A stretch of DNA of 64,000 nt from Belliella baltica DSM 15883 (GTDB taxonomy: Bacteria > Bacteroidota > Bacteroidia > Cytophagales > Cyclobacteriaceae): NCBI RefSeq assembly GCF_000265405.1, contig NC_018010.1, forward strand, positions 2,997,501-3,061,500, written 5' to 3'. How positions within the stretch are numbered: position 1 is the stretch's first letter; the number at the start of each line of letters is the position of its first letter. Positions 35,811 through 45,403 of this stretch are shown piece after piece. The notes beneath the pieces are model-generated. The model was given only the letters and a program-made list of their open reading frames with translations, searched no databases and was not told where the DNA came from. Both the position numbers and the translations under genes were made by a program.

Positions 35811-38800
35811 ATGATCAATCAGATAATATCATTCTCAATAAAGAATAAGCTAATTATAGGCTTGCTTACCATTGCCCTCATTGTTGGAGGAATATGGAGC
35901 ATGACCCAGGTACCGCTTGATGCTGTGCCTGACATTACCAATAACCAGGTACAGGTTATCACACAAGCACCCAATTTGGGTACCGAGGATATAGAACAGT
36001 TTGTTACTTACCCGATAGAAGTGGCTGTATCTAATCTGCCTGGGGTCATAGAAATTAGATCCATATCCAGGTTCGGCCTTTCAGTAGTGACCATTGTCTT
36101 TGAAGACGACATGGGAACCTATTTGCCGCGACAGCTGGTGAGTGAAAAACTCACTGAAGTAAAAGAAGAAATACCCGAAGGATTCGGGGAAACCTCTATG
36201 GGGCCTATTACTACCGGTTTAGGAGAAGTATATCAATATACCTTAAAAGTTGATTCCGCTTTTAAGGGCAAATACAGCATTAGTGATCTGCGCACCATGC
36301 AAGATTGGATTGTACAACGACAGATGGCAATGGTGCCGGGAGTAATAGAGGTTAATGCCATCGGAGGGACTATAAAGCAATATGAAGTGGCGGTCAATCC
36401 CGATGAACTTAAAGCCATTGACTTAACGATTACAGACATATTTGAAGCGTTGGAGCTCAATAATGAGAATACAGGCGGAGCCTATATAGAGAAAAACCAC
36501 CAAGCCCATTTTATCCGTGGAGAGGGATTAGCCCGAAGCCTCTCGGATATTGAAAAAATTGTTGTAAAGACGGTAGATGGTATTCCCATTCAAATTAATG
36601 ATGTGGCTAAAGTCCAGTATGGTTCAGCGGTTCGATATGGTGCACTAACACAGGACGGAGAAGGAGAAGTGATTGGAGGTCTTGTAATGATGCTCAAAGG
36701 TGCAAATTCCAATGAAGTGGTTGAAAATGTAAAGGAGCGAATGGCACAAATTCAGCAGTCATTACCTGAAGGGGTTGTTATAGAACCGATCCTTGACAGA
36801 AGCGAGTTAATTTCTGATACAACTGGTACAGTGGCCACTAACCTTATTGAAGGAGCGTTGATCGTAATATTTGTGTTGGTTTTCCTGCTTGGCAACTGGC
36901 GTGGTGGATTGATTGTGGCTTCAACTATTCCATTGTCCTTGCTCTTTGCCTTCATTCTTATGAATATTTTTGACGTATGGGCCAATCTGATGAGCCTTGG
37001 GGCAATTGACTTTGGAATAATAGTCGATGGAGCGGTGATCATTGTAGAGGGCACGGTTTTCTTCCTGTATCAACGGATGCGAAAGGGAAAGGAAATCAAC
37101 GCCAAAGAGCGTGACGAGACTACTTACACAGCTTCAAGCAAAATGATGAATGCTGCCTTTTTCGGCCAACTCATCATTCTCATTGTTTTCATACCCATAC
37201 TCTTTCTAGAAGGTGTAGAAGGTAAAATGTTTAAGCCCATGGCTTTCACATTCATGTTTGCCATGATGGGTGCCATGATCCTTTGCCTTACTTATGTGCC
37301 TATGATTTCCAGTCTTTTTATTCGAGTTCCCAAAAAAGAGAAAAAATCATGGGGCGATAAGATTGTTATTTGGCTGGAAGATAAATATGAAAAAGCACTG
37401 GGTGGTGTCCTAAAAAGAACCGCAATTATCATCGGCTCTTCGGTAGTCCTTTTTGCCCTGGCTATTTTCACTTTTACCCGAATGGGTGGTGAGTTCATCC
37501 CACAGCTCGATGAAGGGGATATTGCTTTTCATGCTATCCTTAAACCCGGCAGTTCCCTTTCAGAAACTATCGAAACTACTACCAAAATAGAGCGGATCGT
37601 AAAATCCAATTTCCCGGAGGTAGAAAAAATCGTGAGCCGAATTGGAGTTGCAGAAGTCCCAACCGATCCCATGCCTTTTGACTTTGCAGATGTTTTTGTG
37701 ATTCTCAAACCTGAAGATGAATGGGTCTCTGCTAGTTCAAAAGAGGAGCTTGTTGAGAAAATGAAGGAAAAGGTCAGCCTGATTCCTGGTGTAAATTTTG
37801 AATTTACGCAGCCTATAGAAATGCGCTTTAATGAATTGCTCGAAGGCGTCCGGGAAGATGTAGCCATTAAATTGTATGGGGAGGATATAAGTATACTGGC
37901 GGAAAAAGCACAGGAAGTTTCTGAAATAATAGAAGGAACTCAGGGCATCGGGGACATGCGTGTGGAGGCGACAACCGGTCTCCCACAGATAACAATCAAG
38001 TATGAAAGAGACGAACTTGCGCAGTATGGAATGAATATAAGTTATATCAACAACCTAATCCAAACTGCTTTTGCGGGCGGCAAAGCCGGAGTGATCTTTG
38101 AAGGTGAAAAACGTTTTGATCTGGTAGTACGCCTGGATTCGGCACATCGTACCAATATAGATGATCTCAAGAACCTATACATTAACACACCTGATGGCAC
38201 ACAAATACCTTTAAGAGAAGTAGCCAATATTAGCTATGAACCCGGTTCAATGCAGATCAGCCGGGACAATACGAACAGGAGGATTTATGTGGGAATAAAC
38301 GTACGTGGCAGGGACGTAAAGTCATTGGTACAGGAAATTCAGCAAAAGCTAAACAATCAGTTAGAGCTGCCTGCAGGATATTACATCAGGTATGGAGGGG
38401 CTTTCGAAAACCTTGAAAGGGCAACCGCCCGCTTAAAGGTTGTAGTACCTATTGCTTTAGCATTGATCTTCATCCTGATCTTTTTCGCATTGCGCTCTTT
38501 TAAGCAAACGACCATGATCTACATCGCCATTCCCTTAGCAGCTATTGGTGGTATATTTTCACTTTGGCTCAGGGACATGCCTTTCAGTATATCGGCAGGG
38601 ATTGGGTTTATCGTCCTTTTTGGGGTAGCTGTTCTTAATGGATTGGTATTGATCAGTGGATGGAACGAACTTAAAGAAGAAGGGGTAACTGATTTGGGCG
38701 AGCGGATAAGACAAGGGGCCAGGCGCAGGATTCGGCCTATTATGCTGACTGCATTAACAGATGTATTTGGTTTTTTACCAATGGCCATTTCCACCTCTGC

Positions 38801-40160
38801 AGGTGCTGAAGTACAAAGGCCACTGGCCACAGTAGTTATTGGGGGAATGATAAGCGCAACCTTATTGACACTTTTTGTTTTGCCAATTCTGTACCGGTGG
38901 ACAGAAACCCGGTCTTTCACGCCATCAATTGGCAAGAGTGCGGTTATTGTATTGTTGATCGGTGGGTTTAGCATGTTCGCTGTGCCTTTAAAAGCACAGC
39001 AGGCAGATAGCCTGCCTGCTATTACCATAGAAGAAGCGGTAAATAAGGCCATAGCCAATTATCCAAAAATAAAGTCCGCAAGATTGAAGATAGAACAGCA
39101 AGAAACCCTTAAAAAAACAGCTTGGAATTTAGGTAACACACAGATATTTACTGAAGGCGAAGAGATCGAAAAAAAAAGCGGCCGGGGCGTTTACACCACC
39201 ATTGGTATACAGCAGCAGAACATAGATATTTTTAGTATAGCTCCCAAGTTGAAGGTTCAAAAGCAAAAAGTGGTTTTAGCGGAAGCAGCTTTGAACCTCA
39301 GTGAACTTGAGCTAATGCAACAGGTAAAACAAGCTTACGCTGCAGCTTACATTGCAAGAAAGAACCTGGAACTATATAATCAATTAGATTCGGTTTACCA
39401 GGAATTTCAAAAGGCAGCGCAGATCCGCTATGAAGTGGAAGAAACCTCCAGGCTCGCTTATTTGGCAGCAAGCAATCAGGTGAAACAGGTAACCCTGCAA
39501 AAAGAACAGATGGAATATGAATATATCACTGCTGTGGGCAAGCTTAACCTTTGGCTGGTGAGTGATACCTTATACACTGTTACCTCTTCCGGACAAGAGT
39601 CTTTAACTATGCCTCTCCTGTTAAATGATTCGATAAGTACCCATCCCATTCTTCAAATAGCATTACAACAGATCAAGGTGACGGATGCAGAAAGAAAGGT
39701 CGCTATAGCAAACCTCCTGCCAAAGTTAAACGCTCAGTATGGAGCTCAGGAGATAGAAGGGCAATCAGGATTTTATCAGTTCCGGATTGGTGTTTCCATT
39801 CCTTTGTCCTTTTTACCACAACAAGGCAGGCTACAATCTGCTAAAATCCAACAGCAGATCGCAGAGCAGGAATACCGACAGACACAGTTTGAGTTGCAGG
39901 CAGGATACCAATCGCTGCTGCAGCAATATCGGAAATGGCTGGCCTCCTGGCGTTTTTATGAAGACGAAGCCTTGCCATTGGCCCGTGAGCAAAGGCAGGG
40001 AGCTGTTCTGGCTTACAAAGAAGGGGCAATTGATTATGTCTCTTTTATTCAAAATTTGAAGGAAGCCGTGCAGGTAGAAGTAAAGGCACAGGAAGCCCTG
40101 AATCAATACCTGGAATCAAAGTTTCAATTGGAGTACTATCTCAATACATCTAACAAATAA
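35811..40160 (+). CDS. CusA/CzcA-type RND metal efflux pump fused to a TolC-type outer-membrane protein
   Basis: 1449 residues. Residues 1-1035 form a heavy-metal RND permease (SIKNKLIIGLLTIALIVGG, MTQVPLDAVPDITNNQVQV, the TM4 motif DFGIIVDGAVIIVEG, ALRSFKQTT). Residues about 1065-1449 are a TolC-like periplasmic/outer-membrane factor (ITIEEAVNKAIANYPKI and long coiled coils rich in Gln, Lys and Ala). At the junction (about 1043-1063) a hydrophobic segment ends LKAQQ, like a signal-peptide cleavage site. This fusion type is known in Bacteroidetes. Exports monovalent or divalent metal together with the adaptor encoded next. Confidence 0.92.
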   Translation: MINQIISFSIKNKLIIGLLTIALIVGGIWSMTQVPLDAVPDITNNQVQVITQAPNLGTEDIEQFVTYPIEVAVSNLPGVIEIRSISRFGLSVVTIVFEDDMGTYLPRQLVSEKLTEVKEEIPEGFGETSMGPITTGLGEVYQYTLKVDSAFKGKYSISDLRTMQDWIVQRQMAMVPGVIEVNAIGGTIKQYEVAVNPDELKAIDLTITDIFEALELNNENTGGAYIEKNHQAHFIRGEGLARSLSDIEKIVVKTVDGIPIQINDVAKVQYGSAVRYGALTQDGEGEVIGGLVMMLKGANSNEVVENVKERMAQIQQSLPEGVVIEPILDRSELISDTTGTVATNLIEGALIVIFVLVFLLGNWRGGLIVASTIPLSLLFAFILMNIFDVWANLMSLGAIDFGIIVDGAVIIVEGTVFFLYQRMRKGKEINAKERDETTYTASSKMMNAAFFGQLIILIVFIPILFLEGVEGKMFKPMAFTFMFAMMGAMILCLTYVPMISSLFIRVPKKEKKSWGDKIVIWLEDKYEKALGGVLKRTAIIIGSSVVLFALAIFTFTRMGGEFIPQLDEGDIAFHAILKPGSSLSETIETTTKIERIVKSNFPEVEKIVSRIGVAEVPTDPMPFDFADVFVILKPEDEWVSASSKEELVEKMKEKVSLIPGVNFEFTQPIEMRFNELLEGVREDVAIKLYGEDISILAEKAQEVSEIIEGTQGIGDMRVEATTGLPQITIKYERDELAQYGMNISYINNLIQTAFAGGKAGVIFEGEKRFDLVVRLDSAHRTNIDDLKNLYINTPDGTQIPLREVANISYEPGSMQISRDNTNRRIYVGINVRGRDVKSLVQEIQQKLNNQLELPAGYYIRYGGAFENLERATARLKVVVPIALALIFILIFFALRSFKQTTMIYIAIPLAAIGGIFSLWLRDMPFSISAGIGFIVLFGVAVLNGLVLISGWNELKEEGVTDLGERIRQGARRRIRPIMLTALTDVFGFLPMAISTSAGAEVQRPLATVVIGGMISATLLTLFVLPILYRWTETRSFTPSIGKSAVIVLLIGGFSMFAVPLKAQQADSLPAITIEEAVNKAIANYPKIKSARLKIEQQETLKKTAWNLGNTQIFTEGEEIEKKSGRGVYTTIGIQQQNIDIFSIAPKLKVQKQKVVLAEAALNLSELELMQQVKQAYAAAYIARKNLELYNQLDSVYQEFQKAAQIRYEVEETSRLAYLAASNQVKQVTLQKEQMEYEYITAVGKLNLWLVSDTLYTVTSSGQESLTMPLLLNDSISTHPILQIALQQIKVTDAERKVAIANLLPKLNAQYGAQEIEGQSGFYQFRIGVSIPLSFLPQQGRLQSAKIQQQIAEQEYRQTQFELQAGYQSLLQQYRKWLASWRFYEDEALPLAREQRQGAVLAYKEGAIDYVSFIQNLKEAVQVEVKAQEALNQYLESKFQLEYYLNTSNK

Positions 40161-40171
40161 AAAGCATAAAA

Positions 40172-41362
40172 ATGAAATTTAATATAACACAATTTATAAT
40201 AGTCCTCGCTGCAGTTGCTTTCACCGTGGCCTGTGGTGGAAAAGAAGAATCAGGTGAAAAAGAAGCCGCCCATCACGAACACGAAGAAGGTAGTGAAATT
40301 GTAGAACTGTCCGCTGAGCAATTTGAAGCACTGGATATGAAAGTGGATACACTGCCACTTAAAAATCTCTCCTCAATGGTGCAGGCCAATGGCCAACTGG
40401 AAGTGCCGCCTCAAAATGAAGCTACCGTAACGGCCATTATCGGGGCCAATGTTTCTTCCATAAAAGTGATCGAGGGAGATGAGGTAAAGAAAGGGCAGGT
40501 ATTGGCTTACCTCACGCATCCAAACCTCACCCGCTTGCAAGGCGATTATTTGGAAACCTGGAATAACCTCCAGTTCCTGGAGCAGGATTATCAGCGACAG
40601 AAAAGGCTTTATGAAGAAGAAGTGGGCTCAGGCAAAACCTTTCAACAAACACAGGCAGATTTCCGCTCCACCCAGGGAATGGTAAAAAGCCTGGAATCCC
40701 AATTGCGCCAGTTCGGGATGAACCCTGTCCGGATCAAGGAAGGCAATTTTTATGACCAGGTGTCGGTAATAAGCCCGATTGATGGTTCAATAGTAAGCGT
40801 AGAAGTTAAAACAGGTCAGTTTGTACAGCCTGAAAAAGTTCTTTTTGAAATTGTAAACATTGACCACATCCATGCAGACCTTATGATCTTTGAAAAAGAT
40901 GTGCACAAGGTAAAAGAAGGTCAACGGGTAAGGTTTACTGTAGCGACTTTACCAGGAAAAGAACTTTACGCTGAGATATACTCCGTAGGCAAAAAATTTG
41001 AGCAAGATCCCAAGGCGGTACACGTACATGCAGAGATTGAAAACAAGAGCGGCAATCTAATACCTGGCATGTATATCAAAGGTCAGGTACTAACCGACAG
41101 CGCGGAAACGTATGCGCTGCCTGAAAGTGCAATCATACGTGAAGGGGATCAATTCCTCGCTTTCCTGGCCGAACGGAAAACAGAAGGCGAAAGCGGGCGC
41201 TGGATTTTTACCCCAATAGAAGTAGTAACAGGCATCTCAAGCAATGGGTGGATAGCAGTGAAGTTCCTTCAGGAAATTCCGGCCGGGGCATTGTTTGCTA
41301 TAAACAATGCCTATTACCTGATTTCCGAAATGAAGAAGGGGGAAACAGGAGATGACGACTGA
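40172..41362 (+). CDS. Periplasmic adaptor (CusB-like membrane-fusion protein)
   Basis: 396-residue lipoprotein: the lipobox TVAC follows a hydrophobic signal, then a His/Glu-rich stretch (HHEHEEG) that may bind metal. Body: barrel-sandwich hybrid halves (ATVTAIIGANVSSIKVIEGD and PIDGSIVSVEVKTGQFV) around a coiled hairpin, followed by beta-barrel domains. Partner of the RND-TolC fusion, 11 bp upstream. Followed 38 bp later by an AMP-forming ligase. Confidence 0.9.
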   Translation: MKFNITQFIIVLAAVAFTVACGGKEESGEKEAAHHEHEEGSEIVELSAEQFEALDMKVDTLPLKNLSSMVQANGQLEVPPQNEATVTAIIGANVSSIKVIEGDEVKKGQVLAYLTHPNLTRLQGDYLETWNNLQFLEQDYQRQKRLYEEEVGSGKTFQQTQADFRSTQGMVKSLESQLRQFGMNPVRIKEGNFYDQVSVISPIDGSIVSVEVKTGQFVQPEKVLFEIVNIDHIHADLMIFEKDVHKVKEGQRVRFTVATLPGKELYAEIYSVGKKFEQDPKAVHVHAEIENKSGNLIPGMYIKGQVLTDSAETYALPESAIIREGDQFLAFLAERKTEGESGRWIFTPIEVVTGISSNGWIAVKFLQEIPAGALFAINNAYYLISEMKKGETGDDD

Positions 41363-41400
41363 TAGCTTAAAAGGTAGTGCCACATTAAACGAGTAAAGTA

Positions 41401-42807
41401 ATGGCAAATCAAAAAAAAGAGAATCACAAAGGCCAGTTAGGATTAAAAGACAATATTCTGTGGCTGCTCGTGGATACAGTTATAACCTTAAAGCAAGGAA
41501 AAAATGCAATCGAAAAACGGCAAAAAAAGCGCTTTACCGAGATGGTGAATTACGCACGGGCTAACTCACCTTACTATCGTGAATTATACAAACACTTGCC
41601 AGTGCATGTTGAAGATACGAAGCTGTTGCCCGTTACCAACAAAAAGGAGTTAATGGAGCATTTTAATGATTTCGTCACCGATCCTGAGGCAACCATTGAA
41701 AAAGTCCAGGCTTTTGTTGATAAGCCTGAATTCATTGGTGAGTATTTTTTAGACAAGTATACGGTGGCCACTACTTCCGGAACTACTGGAAAAAAGGGGA
41801 TATTTCTAATAGACAATAGGAGTTTTAAAGTAGCGGGCGCTCTTGGATTTCGTACATTGAGTTCCTGGCTGAGTTTTAGTGACCTCCTTCGCATTCTCAA
41901 AGGTCGAGGACGTTTAGCTATGGTAAATGCTATGGGCGGCCATTTTGCTTCGGCAATAGCTGCTGTGCGCTTACAAAAGAAACGTAGCAAAAGATTCCTT
42001 GTCTTACCTGTAAGTATGCCTATGCATGAAATGGTGGAAAAACTAAATCAATTTCAACCCATCCTTCTTGCTCCTTATGCAAGTATGGGTTCACTTCTTG
42101 CCAGCGAACAGGAAGCAGGACGCTTGCATATTAATCCGGCACTTATCGTACTTTCCGCAGAAGGCGTTCCTGAAAGAGAGTTCGTGCGTATTTCTGAAGC
42201 ATTTAAAGCAAAAGTATATGATAGCTATGCCGCTACTGAGTGCCCTTTTCTAAGTTATAGATGCAGATATGGCTGGCTGCATGTTGACAGTGATTGGGTA
42301 GTGGTTGAACCTGTTGATAAAGACTACAAGCCCGTTTCTCCTGGGAAACAGTCGTACACGGTACTGATAAGCAATCTTGCTAATAAAATACAGCCCATAC
42401 TTCGCTATGATCTTGGAGATAGTGTTTTGCAGAAACCCGAACCCTGTAAATGCGGAAACCCGCTTCCGGCTATTCGTGTACAAGGCCGCTCTTCTGATGT
42501 GCTTACTTTTCCTAAGGATGGAGAAAAAGTAACTATTGCGCCTTTGGCATTCAGCGCTGTAGCTGCACATATTTCCGGAATTGATTTGTTCCAGCTTGTG
42601 CAGACCAGTCCGACAAATCTCCGTGTACGTCTGAAGCTTTCGGCAGGTGCAGAACCTGAGCTGGTTTGGCAAAAAGTACTCGCAGAGCTAACTGGTGTGC
42701 TGAAAGAGAATAGACTTGATAATATCACCCTAGAACAAGCGGAAGAACTGCCTGAACAGACATCCGGTGGCAAGTACAGGGAGGTCATACCATTAAAAAA
42801 CATTTAA
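41401..42807 (+). CDS. AMP-forming CoA ligase-like protein (phenylacetate-CoA ligase family)
   Basis: 468 residues of the adenylate-forming superfamily. The P-loop-like motif is TTSGTTGKKGIFLID; a conserved DSYAATECPF block and LRYDLGDS follow, and C-terminal HISG/KYREVIP segments fit the PaaK/CapK group. It activates a carboxylic acid with ATP; the substrate is unknown. Its place between a CusB-like adaptor and a metal CDF transporter has no obvious explanation. Confidence 0.8.
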   Translation: MANQKKENHKGQLGLKDNILWLLVDTVITLKQGKNAIEKRQKKRFTEMVNYARANSPYYRELYKHLPVHVEDTKLLPVTNKKELMEHFNDFVTDPEATIEKVQAFVDKPEFIGEYFLDKYTVATTSGTTGKKGIFLIDNRSFKVAGALGFRTLSSWLSFSDLLRILKGRGRLAMVNAMGGHFASAIAAVRLQKKRSKRFLVLPVSMPMHEMVEKLNQFQPILLAPYASMGSLLASEQEAGRLHINPALIVLSAEGVPEREFVRISEAFKAKVYDSYAATECPFLSYRCRYGWLHVDSDWVVVEPVDKDYKPVSPGKQSYTVLISNLANKIQPILRYDLGDSVLQKPEPCKCGNPLPAIRVQGRSSDVLTFPKDGEKVTIAPLAFSAVAAHISGIDLFQLVQTSPTNLRVRLKLSAGAEPELVWQKVLAELTGVLKENRLDNITLEQAEELPEQTSGGKYREVIPLKNI

Positions 42808-42860
42808 AACACCGCTTGATAGTTTTTAAATCAACGTAGGAATTAAGCTAAAACTTTAGG

Positions 42861-43658
42861 ATGATGCAAAGGACAATATTCAAAATCCAAAAAATGGACT
42901 GCCCAAGTGAGGAGCAAATGGTGAGAATGAAACTTCAAAATTTTGAACAGATAAAAACTCTTGAATTTGATATTCCAAATAGAAAGTTAGGAGTATATCA
43001 CAATGGGCAATTAGATCAGATACTTTCTGCGTTAAAAAGTTTAAACCTTGACACCACATTAATTTCAACAGAGGAAACCGAAGCGATTTTAGAAAACGAA
43101 CCGCACGAAAAAGAAAGAAAATTACTTTGGACAGTTTTAATTATCAACATTTCTTTTTTCGTCATTGAAATAATAACAGGTTTCATTACCAATTCAATGG
43201 GTTTGGTAGCCGACAGTTTGGATATGCTTGCAGATGGTATCGTTTACGGACTTGCCTTACTTGCAGTGGGTGGAACAGTTGCAAGAAAAAAGAACATTGC
43301 AAAGTTTGCAGGGTATTTTCAAATCGTTCTTGCTCTTATCGGATTTACGGAAGTAGTCAGACGGTTTATCGGCATAGAAAAAATGCCTGACTTTCAGACA
43401 ATGATTATCGTTTCAATTTTCGCTTTGATTGCGAATGTAATTTGCTTGTTTTTGCTGCAAAAAGGCAAGAGCAAAGAAGCACATATGCAAGCAAGTATGA
43501 TTTTTACTTCAAATGATGTAATCATTAACACAGGAGTAATAACAGCAGGACTTTTAGTGAATTGGCTCAATTCATCCTATCCTGACTTAATCATAGGAGC
43601 AATTGTATTTATCATTGTAGCAAGGGGAGCATACAGAATATTACAACTTGCTAAATAG
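42861..43658 (+). CDS. CDF-family cation transporter with N-terminal HMA-like domain
   Basis: 265 residues. The N-terminal 75 residues resemble a heavy-metal-associated domain (FKIQKMDCPSEEQMVRMKL) with MDCPSEE instead of CxxC. Five to six membrane helices follow, with the CDF site ADSLDMLADG in helix 2 and SNDVIINTG in helix 5. Exports Zn, Co or similar divalent ions by proton antiport, as inferred from the family. No C-terminal cytoplasmic domain is left. Confidence 0.8.
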   Translation: MMQRTIFKIQKMDCPSEEQMVRMKLQNFEQIKTLEFDIPNRKLGVYHNGQLDQILSALKSLNLDTTLISTEETEAILENEPHEKERKLLWTVLIINISFFVIEIITGFITNSMGLVADSLDMLADGIVYGLALLAVGGTVARKKNIAKFAGYFQIVLALIGFTEVVRRFIGIEKMPDFQTMIIVSIFALIANVICLFLLQKGKSKEAHMQASMIFTSNDVIINTGVITAGLLVNWLNSSYPDLIIGAIVFIIVARGAYRILQLAK

Positions 43659-43937
43659 CCAACCCTCATAAGCACACCCATTTTGCAGCCACTCAATTCT
43701 ACCCACGAACCAAAGCTGCATAAAGAGTGTGCTTATTTCCAACCCCAAAAAATTGAATTAAAAAATTTCCTTCCTTTCTGAAAATAAAAAAATACCGAGC
43801 AATAGCAGGGCTAAAGTCTAATTTGATTTTACCTCCCCACCCTTTTGCCATTGGTGGTATTGTTTTCGCCTTCGTAATGCGAGGAGCAGTCAGGATTTTG
43901 AAATTTGCGTATTAGATTTTCCATAACCCTCCCTGCA

Positions 43938-44083
43938 CCCATGTGCTTCCAGTAGGTTCATTCCGTTCGTTCGTGCCTCACTCTCTTCATTCACCCACTT
44001 CCAGCACCGCACAGCAAGAGTAGCCCGTTATTCCATTCCTCCCGATCCTTATCGGGATACATTCCATACCGTGCCACACTTGC
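43938..44083 (+). repeat. 146-bp perfect direct repeat, copy 1
   Basis: Identical over 146 bp to 49343-49488 at an offset of 5405 bp. Contains the 7-bp hairpin TCCCGAT-CCTT-ATCGGGA. It starts 280 bp downstream of the CDF gene and precedes the CsoR promoter. Confidence 0.95.
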
Positions 44084-44136
44084 CGTTTCCAACGCAGGCC
44101 CCGATGAAAATTATGAAACTGGACAAGATATTAATG

Positions 44137-44169
44137 TTTGCCTACCACCCTGCTTTGGAGGTAAATTTG
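44137..44169 (+). promoter_or_regulatory. Promoter with CsoR-type operator
   Basis: TTTG (44137-44140), 21 bp, TAAATTTG (44162-44169) fit the Bacteroidetes promoter. Inside the spacer and overlapping the -7 box lies TACCACC (44143-44149), 7 bp, GGAGGTA (44157-44163), an inverted repeat with one mismatch and TACC/GGTA ends like CsoR operators. The gene starts at 44194. Confidence 0.65.
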
Positions 44170-44193
44170 TAACGTATAAACAAAAAGAATGAA

Positions 44194-44565
44194 ATGAACC
44201 TACCGAAAGACTTAACAAAGGACATTATCACCAGGCTCAAGAGCATTGAAGGCCAAACCCGTGGATTGATAGCCATGCTGGAAGAGGATAAAGACCCTGA
44301 AAAGATACTAACACAATTTAAAGCCATTCAGAAGGCTTTGGACAAATCCCACTTTTTACTGCTTGACGAGGCATATAGAAAGGCCCTGGCTATAAAAATT
44401 GTTGAGACAATGGACGCTTGTCCCGGAAATTGTGGTAACGAAGACCGGATTGAATTCATCAGAAAGCAGTTTCCTAACCTGGAAATGGACGATCTCACCG
44501 AAAAGATGAAGGAGATAGCAGAACTCAAGAAGCGTATTGATGCTCGCAATGAGCAGAGTTCTTAA
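44194..44565 (+). CDS. CsoR/RcnR-family metal-sensing repressor
   Basis: 123 residues, all-helical family with the start RLKSIEGQTRGLIAMLEED typical of CsoR. The canonical copper ligands (Cys in helix 1, then His and Cys in helix 2) are replaced: the first position is Pro (DKDPEKI), the last two are in DEAYRKAL. Four residues apart, C-terminal Cys residues lie in DACPGNCG. So it either binds another metal with different ligands or represses in another way. Heads the 44.2-49.3 kb module. Confidence 0.8.
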   Translation: MNLPKDLTKDIITRLKSIEGQTRGLIAMLEEDKDPEKILTQFKAIQKALDKSHFLLLDEAYRKALAIKIVETMDACPGNCGNEDRIEFIRKQFPNLEMDDLTEKMKEIAELKKRIDARNEQSS

Positions 44566-44697
44566 CCCGCTCATACGTTCCTACAAAAAATCTTCAATTT
44601 TCTTTTGGAGACCACCCCCGTCCCACCCCTACTTTTGAATTGTTCTTTTCCGGATAAGAACCTAAACAATTTAATAAACAATAAAAGAAGGAATATT

Positions 44698-44964
44698 ATG
44701 AAACGCCAAATAGAAATATTTACTGCCAATTGTCCTGTTTGCGATCCTGTCGTTCAAATGGTAAATGACTTGGTTTGTGATAACTGTGAAGTTACCACTT
44801 ACGATTTAGTGAAACAATGCGAAGACAAAACCTGCCTGAGCAAAGTAGAAGAATATGGTGTAAAGAGATTGCCCGCAATAGCCGTGAACGGAAAATTGCT
44901 GGATTGTTGCCAAATCAGTGCTCCTACGAAAGAAAGTTTGGTTGCAGCAGGGGTTGGTAAATAG
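44698..44964 (+). CDS. Small thioredoxin/glutaredoxin-fold protein
   Basis: 88 residues; I chose ATG 44698 (MKRQIEIF) because an upstream ATG would add a 31-residue unrelated leader. Motifs: NCPVCDPVVQ (CxxC), a second CDNC, KTC, and a VKRLPAIAVNGKLLDCC cis-Pro loop. Found beside metal-resistance genes; may carry thiol-bound metal or reduce metal-bound proteins. The real electron partner is unknown. Confidence 0.75.
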   Translation: MKRQIEIFTANCPVCDPVVQMVNDLVCDNCEVTTYDLVKQCEDKTCLSKVEEYGVKRLPAIAVNGKLLDCCQISAPTKESLVAAGVGK

Positions 44965-45045
44965 AATACCATGCGAGGTATGGCTTGTTTAAATAAATTC
45001 CCTCCTGCCATACCAGGTGGGGATAATCATTAAAAAATACTTGCT

Positions 45046-45372
45046 ATGAAATCTTTAAATTCAGAATTACAAGCGTGTATTGACAACTGTAATGGATGTA
45101 TCACCGCTGCCCGTATTTGCCTTGACAAGCATTTGGGCGAACCAGACATGAAGAAGTGCCATCAGCTTTGCCTGGATTGCACTACACTTTGTGCGGCCTG
45201 TGTCCAAATGATGGCATCACAGTCAGACTATTCAAGCCGCGTTTGTGCTATTTGTGCCGACCTATGCAATGCTTGCGCAGATGAATGTGATAAATTCGAT
45301 AGCGAGGCCTGCAAGCAATGTGCAGAAAAATGCCGCCAATGTGCGGAAACATGTAAAAAAATGGCTGCTTAA
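45046..45372 (+). CDS. Four-helix-bundle copper-binding protein (Csp/DUF326)
   Basis: 108 residues with about 19 Cys, most spaced CxxxC or CxxC along four helices (CIDNCNGC, CHQLCLDCTTLCAAC, CAICADLCNACADECD, CKQCAEKCRQCAETC). This is the Csp family (DUF326), which stores many Cu(I) ions in the bundle core. No signal peptide, so cytosolic storage. Downstream of the thioredoxin-like gene. Confidence 0.92.
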   Translation: MKSLNSELQACIDNCNGCITAARICLDKHLGEPDMKKCHQLCLDCTTLCAACVQMMASQSDYSSRVCAICADLCNACADECDKFDSEACKQCAEKCRQCAETCKKMAA

Positions 45373-45403
45373 GCCGATAAAAAGGGTTTTACAAAACAAA
45401 ACT

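Larger units (their letters stand above)
43659..44193. other. Noncoding region before the CsoR operon
   Basis: 535 bp without a gene. It contains a perfect copy of the 146-bp repeat (43938-44083) and the promoter/operator of the CsoR-type gene (44137-44169). The remaining 280 bp at its left holds no recognisable feature. Confidence 0.75.

Noticed and set aside
38519..39058. Long reverse ORF (179 codons) opposite the RND pump
   Set aside because: It is a shadow of the real pump gene; the composition is antisense-typical and lacks any domain.
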